NCBI GenBank assembly: GCA_018710945.1
Contig: DVIW01000013.1
Span: forward strand, 51,066 to 115,065
DNA from: Candidatus Aphodovivens avistercoris
GTDB taxonomy: Bacteria > Actinomycetota > Coriobacteriia > Coriobacteriales > Eggerthellaceae
Direction: 5' to 3'
Length of the DNA: 64,000 nt
The position numbers and the translations under genes were made by a program. The notes below the pieces were generated by a model. The model was not told the DNA's origin and made no database searches. It saw only the letters and a program-made list of their open reading frames with translations. Of the stretch, positions 61,387-64,000 are shown one piece after another. The stretch's first letter is position 1. Every line of letters starts with the position of its first letter.

Positions 61387-62484
61387 TCAGCGAGCCTCCC
61401 TCTTCCGCCAGCGAGCGATACGCACCAGCATGGCAGGCCCGCACATTGTCAGGTAGTGCAGAGCTTTCCCAGCTCGTCCCAATTTGGCGAAACGGGAGCG
61501 GCAACGATGGTAGGCGGCGGGATCTTTCACGATTCTGTCGAAATCCCGGAGCTTCCAAGGCTCGAACAATTCGAAGTCAAACTCGCCCCCGTCCAGATGA
61601 CGCTTGAACTCGCTTGAAGCGCGCATCATGAACCCCTCTTGGAGCTGCGGAGACAAGCGCTCATAGTTCCACATATAGCCATCGTATTTCATCTTCAGCA
61701 TCACGCGATGAAGCTCTGCGGGCAGATCCGGACGAGATGCCAAGAACCTCTCCATCTCGTCGTACTCGTCGCAGATGCAAAACGCCTTTCCCGGCGAATT
61801 CACCGAAGACGACTCGTTGTCCTGACGATAATGCAGATACGCCGACTGCGTGAGCACCACGCGCTCGGCGCATGCCCACACCTTGAAGTTGAAACTGGTG
61901 TCCTGATAAGACGCTCCGGGAGTTTCGAGAAACCGAATGCCATTGTCACGAATGAAGTTCGCATCGTAAAGGGCGGACCAGATCGACGATTTCCGATAAA
62001 AAATGCGCAAGTCGTCCAGCGGTCGCATCGTTTCGCCCGCCATGGAGGGAGAAACGAACCCGAACAGCTCGTCGCGGGCGGCAGGCTCAGACCAGTGGAG
62101 CCAGAAGTCGGCTTTCACCACCTGAGCATCGCAGGAAGTCGCCAAAGCGAGCATTTCTTCCAAGGCGTTCGGCTCGAGAAAGTCATCGGACTCCAAGATG
62201 GCAATGTAGCGGCCGCGAGCGCGGTCGAGGCCTTTGTTCATGGAGGCTCCGTAGCCAGAATTCGGTTTGCCGATCACGGAGAAACGGGAATCGGGCAAAA
62301 ACTCTTCGATGATGGCGCGCGACCCATCGGTAGAGCCATCGTTGACGCAGATAACCTCGATATTGCGCAGCGTCTGTCGCTGAGCCGATTCCAGACATTG
62401 GCGAACGTAGCGCTCAACGTTGTAGACGGGGACAATCAGCGACACCTCCGGAGTGCGATCCGATTCAGAACCGACTGGCGCCAA
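61387..62484 (-). CDS. GT2-family glycosyltransferase (type X)
   Basis: 365 residues. VSLIVPVYNVERYVRQCLES, ICVNDGSTDGSRAII, KPNSGYGASMNKGLDRARG and ILESDDFLEPNAL; RFLETPGASYQDTSFNFKVWA and SSVNSPGKAFCICDEY are nearly identical to the enzyme at 32204-33286. The only usable start is TTG at 62484, with GGGAGGA just before it; a stop lies in frame a few codons further up. First gene of a three-GT2 operon, with a run of nine G in its leader. Confidence 0.88.
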   Translation of the reverse strand: MAPVGSESDRTPEVSLIVPVYNVERYVRQCLESAQRQTLRNIEVICVNDGSTDGSRAIIEEFLPDSRFSVIGKPNSGYGASMNKGLDRARGRYIAILESDDFLEPNALEEMLALATSCDAQVVKADFWLHWSEPAARDELFGFVSPSMAGETMRPLDDLRIFYRKSSIWSALYDANFIRDNGIRFLETPGASYQDTSFNFKVWACAERVVLTQSAYLHYRQDNESSSVNSPGKAFCICDEYDEMERFLASRPDLPAELHRVMLKMKYDGYMWNYERLSPQLQEGFMMRASSEFKRHLDGGEFDFELFEPWKLRDFDRIVKDPAAYHRCRSRFAKLGRAGKALHYLTMCGPAMLVRIARWRKREAR

Positions 62485-62508
62485 ACCATCCTCCCGTCAT
62501 CCATGAAA

Positions 62509-62517
62509 CCCCCCCCC
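62509..62517. repeat. Homopolymer tract of nine C (G in the GT2 leader)
   Basis: Unbroken run 25 bases before the TTG start of the GT2 gene and about 50 bases after its likely -10. It cannot change the reading frame of the gene, since an in-frame stop follows it, so any effect would be on transcript structure or ribosome access. Confidence 0.85.
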
Positions 62518-62567
62518 TGCCCCACGATGAAGGGGCAGGCGGCACCCGAAACCGCAGAAACGTCTGT

Positions 62568-62573
62568 ATAGTA
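62568..62573 (-). promoter_or_regulatory. -10 element (TACTAT) of the three-GT2 operon
   Basis: ATGCTACTATACAG on the minus strand, about 85 bases before the TTG start; a short CTGTAT/ATACAG inverted repeat overlaps it. Confidence 0.35.
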
Positions 62574-62660
62574 GCATACAGGCCGCACTTCCCAGCAAAG
62601 GGAGACCCCATGTTCGATAAGCCTCCCCCGATCGCCTGCCAGCACCGCAGCCGTCCCGTC

Positions 62661-62687
62661 GGTAACGTACAATTTCTTGCGCACTTT
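62661..62687 (+). repeat. Left terminal inverted repeat of the IS256-family element
   Basis: Begins GGTAACGTAC and ends GCGCACTTT; matches the reverse complement of the right end at 22 of 27 positions without gaps. Confidence 0.85.
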
Positions 62688-62779
62688 GACAGCGGAATAG
62701 CGTCCAGATAGGAAGGAGGGCACGGCCCGCGCCGGCATGATTCGAGTTGTCGAGACAAGAAGCATATTGGAGGCAGGCC

Positions 62780-63940
62780 ATGCCCGAGCCCATCGCAACA
62801 CCGAACGAGGAGTCCCTGAGGGCCGGCCTGAGGGAGCTCATCCGCAAGACCGTCGAGGAGATGCCGAACGGTCTACTCGAGGAGGAGGCGGGCGACCTCG
62901 TCGGCGCCGAGCGATGCGAGCGCACCGCCGACCGCGAGGCCTATCGCGCGGGGCGCTACGAGCGGAAGCTCGCGACGACGTCCGGCGAGGTGACGATCCG
63001 CATGCCCAAGCTCAAGGGGATGCGGTTCGCCACGGCGATCATCGAGCGCTACCGGCGCCGCGAGACGAGCGTCGAGGAGGCCATGGTAGGGATGCGCCTG
63101 GCGGGCGTGTCCACCAGGCGGATCGAGGACGTGAGCGAGATGCTCTGGGGCTCCAGCGTCTCTGCCGCCACCGTTTCGAACCTGGACGAGAAGGCCTTCG
63201 AGGCCGTCGAGGAGCGGCGCGACAGGCCGCTCGAGCGCGCCTGCCCCTACGTCTACGTCGACGGCATCTACCTGAAGCGCAGCTGGGGCGGCAGCTACGG
63301 GAACGTCGCCGTGATGGTCGCCATAGGCGTCAGCGACGACGGCTGCCGCGAGGCCATAGGCGCCGCCGAGGGGCTCGCCGAGTCGTCGGAGCGCTGGCGG
63401 GAGTTCCTCTCGTGGCTGAGGTCGCGGGGGCTGCGCGGCGTGCGCATGTTCACCGGCGGCAGGGCCGCCGGGATGGTCGGCTCGATCGCCGAGGTGTTCC
63501 CGGAGGCCGCCTACCAGCGCCGCGCCGTCCGCTTCTACAGGAACGTGCTGGCGAAGGCGCCGAAGACGAGGCGCGCGAAGGCCGCCGCGATGCTCAAGGC
63601 GATTCACGCCACGGAGTCGCGCGAGGCGTCGGAGGGGAAGGCCGCCGAGGTCGCCGACGAGCTGGAGTCCATGAGGCCCGAGGGGGCCGCGAAGGCCGTC
63701 CGCGATGGCTGCGCCGAGACCCTGACGTACACGAGGTTCCCCGCCGCCCACTGGAGGAGGATCCGCGCGAACAGCGCCATCGAGCGGCTGAACCGCGAGA
63801 TCCGCAGGCGAACCCGCGTCGTGGGGACGTTCCCCGACGGGAACTCCGCCCTCATGCTCGTCACCGCACGGCTGAAGTACGTCGCGGAGAGCGAGTGGGG
63901 GTCGCGCCGCTACCTGGACGTGGCGCTGCTGGAAGGGTAG
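62780..63940 (+). CDS. IS256-family transposase, probably catalytically defective
   Basis: 386 residues, the usual length, RNase-H fold of the mutator type. The first catalytic Asp is present in YVYVDGIYLK and the Glu in AIERLNREIRRRTRVVG. The place of the second Asp, normally S/T-D/G-D-x-x-x-G-L/M, reads TGGRAAGMVGS, with Gly instead of Asp. The WQRCxxHFxRN block reads YQRRAVRFYRNV, with both Cys and His replaced by Arg. Each of these changes is one A-to-G or T-to-C step from the expected codon. The frame is open but the protein is unlikely to move the element. GGAGG before ATG 62780 sets the start. Confidence 0.88.
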   Translation: MPEPIATPNEESLRAGLRELIRKTVEEMPNGLLEEEAGDLVGAERCERTADREAYRAGRYERKLATTSGEVTIRMPKLKGMRFATAIIERYRRRETSVEEAMVGMRLAGVSTRRIEDVSEMLWGSSVSAATVSNLDEKAFEAVEERRDRPLERACPYVYVDGIYLKRSWGGSYGNVAVMVAIGVSDDGCREAIGAAEGLAESSERWREFLSWLRSRGLRGVRMFTGGRAAGMVGSIAEVFPEAAYQRRAVRFYRNVLAKAPKTRRAKAAAMLKAIHATESREASEGKAAEVADELESMRPEGAAKAVRDGCAETLTYTRFPAAHWRRIRANSAIERLNREIRRRTRVVGTFPDGNSALMLVTARLKYVAESEWGSRRYLDVALLEG

Positions 63941-63973
63941 CCGCACCGGATGGCGGGCCTATGGGACTGTCGG

Positions 63974-64000
63974 AAAGTGCGCAAGAATCTTGACGGTACC
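63974..64000 (-). repeat. Right terminal inverted repeat of the IS256-family element
   Basis: Ends GACGGTACC at the last base of the window; its reverse complement begins GGTACCGTC and shares TTCTTGCGCACTTT with the left repeat. Confidence 0.85.

Larger units (their letters stand above)
62661..64000 (+). mobile_element. IS256-family insertion sequence
   Basis: Bounded by imperfect terminal inverted repeats: 62661-62687 and 63974-64000 agree at 22 of 27 positions, including a perfect TTCTTGCGCACTTT. It holds one transposase gene. The right end is the last base of the window, so the expected 8-9 base target duplication next to it cannot be checked; the bases before the left end are GTCCCGTC. 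The element has inserted upstream of the GT2 operon. Confidence 0.9.

Noticed and set aside
62653..62660. GTCCCGTC as target-site duplication of the IS element
   Set aside because: The other side of the element is outside the window, so duplication cannot be shown.
1..64000. CRISPR arrays, tRNA or rRNA genes, riboswitches
   Set aside because: No regularly spaced direct repeats, cloverleaf sequences, rRNA segments or known riboswitch cores were seen on reading; small structured RNAs could still be missed.

Overview
The window reads as one end of a very large cell-surface polymer locus from a high-GC, Gram-positive-type anaerobe. Members of the Eggerthellaceae (class Coriobacteriia, Actinomycetota) are the best guess. 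The basis is the high-GC flanks, the LCP-family wall ligases, cell-wall-binding-2 (CWB2) autolysins, an IS256-family element and frequent GTG/TTG starts. This assignment is inference from gene content, not from a marker gene. No rRNA, tRNA or CRISPR array was seen.

Layout. (1) 1-11.26 kb, very GC-rich: end of a nucleotide-sugar aminotransferase gene, a PglC-type initiating sugar-phosphate transferase, then on the minus strand EutH, a fused HTH-LicC-LicA enzyme, a 1384-residue YidC/TagF/phosphotransferase fusion, a LicD and a flippase. (2) 11.3-48.6 kb, visibly more AT-rich: a second LicD, GT-C-like multi-membrane proteins (two DUF6541-like, one DUF6020-like plus a decayed copy, one YfhO-like), many GT2/GT4/GT8/GT32-like glycosyltransferases, a second flippase, WecB, two acyltransferases, a toxin-antitoxin remnant, a TagG/TagH-type ABC exporter whose ATPase carries a CWB2 module, two exported CWB2 murein hydrolases and UDP-glucose dehydrogenase. 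(3) 48.7-62.5 kb, GC-rich again: a DUF6056-like protein, a GtrB-like polyprenyl-phosphate glycosyltransferase, a third acyltransferase, two LCP ligases, a DUF6020-like protein and five GT2 enzymes. (4) 62.66-64.0 kb: an IS256-family element ending at the last base of the window.

How the parts fit (inference). Nucleotide sugars (aminotransferase, WecB, Ugd) feed a lipid-linked glycan started by the PglC-like enzyme and extended by the GT2/GT4 set. EutH would import ethanolamine (or a similar amine), the LicC-LicA fusion would activate it to the CDP form, and the LicD proteins would place the phospho-amine on the polymer. The YidC/TagF/alkaline-phosphatase-fold fusion looks like a one-protein glycerol-phosphate polymer machine. 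Two flippases and one ABC exporter move material outward. Polyprenyl-phosphate sugar synthases plus GT-C proteins would decorate it outside, and LCP enzymes would attach it to peptidoglycan. CWB2 hydrolases probably dock on the same polymer.

Most noteworthy: a three-repeat CWB2 module on a cytoplasmic ABC ATPase, suggesting a Wzt-like substrate-recognition domain that shares its ligand with the exported autolysins; the YidC-TagF-phosphotransferase fusion; a lic1-like pathway using EutH in place of a choline permease, with a promoter that holds a perfect operator-like palindrome; and a nine-base G tract inside a GT8 gene suggesting phase variation.
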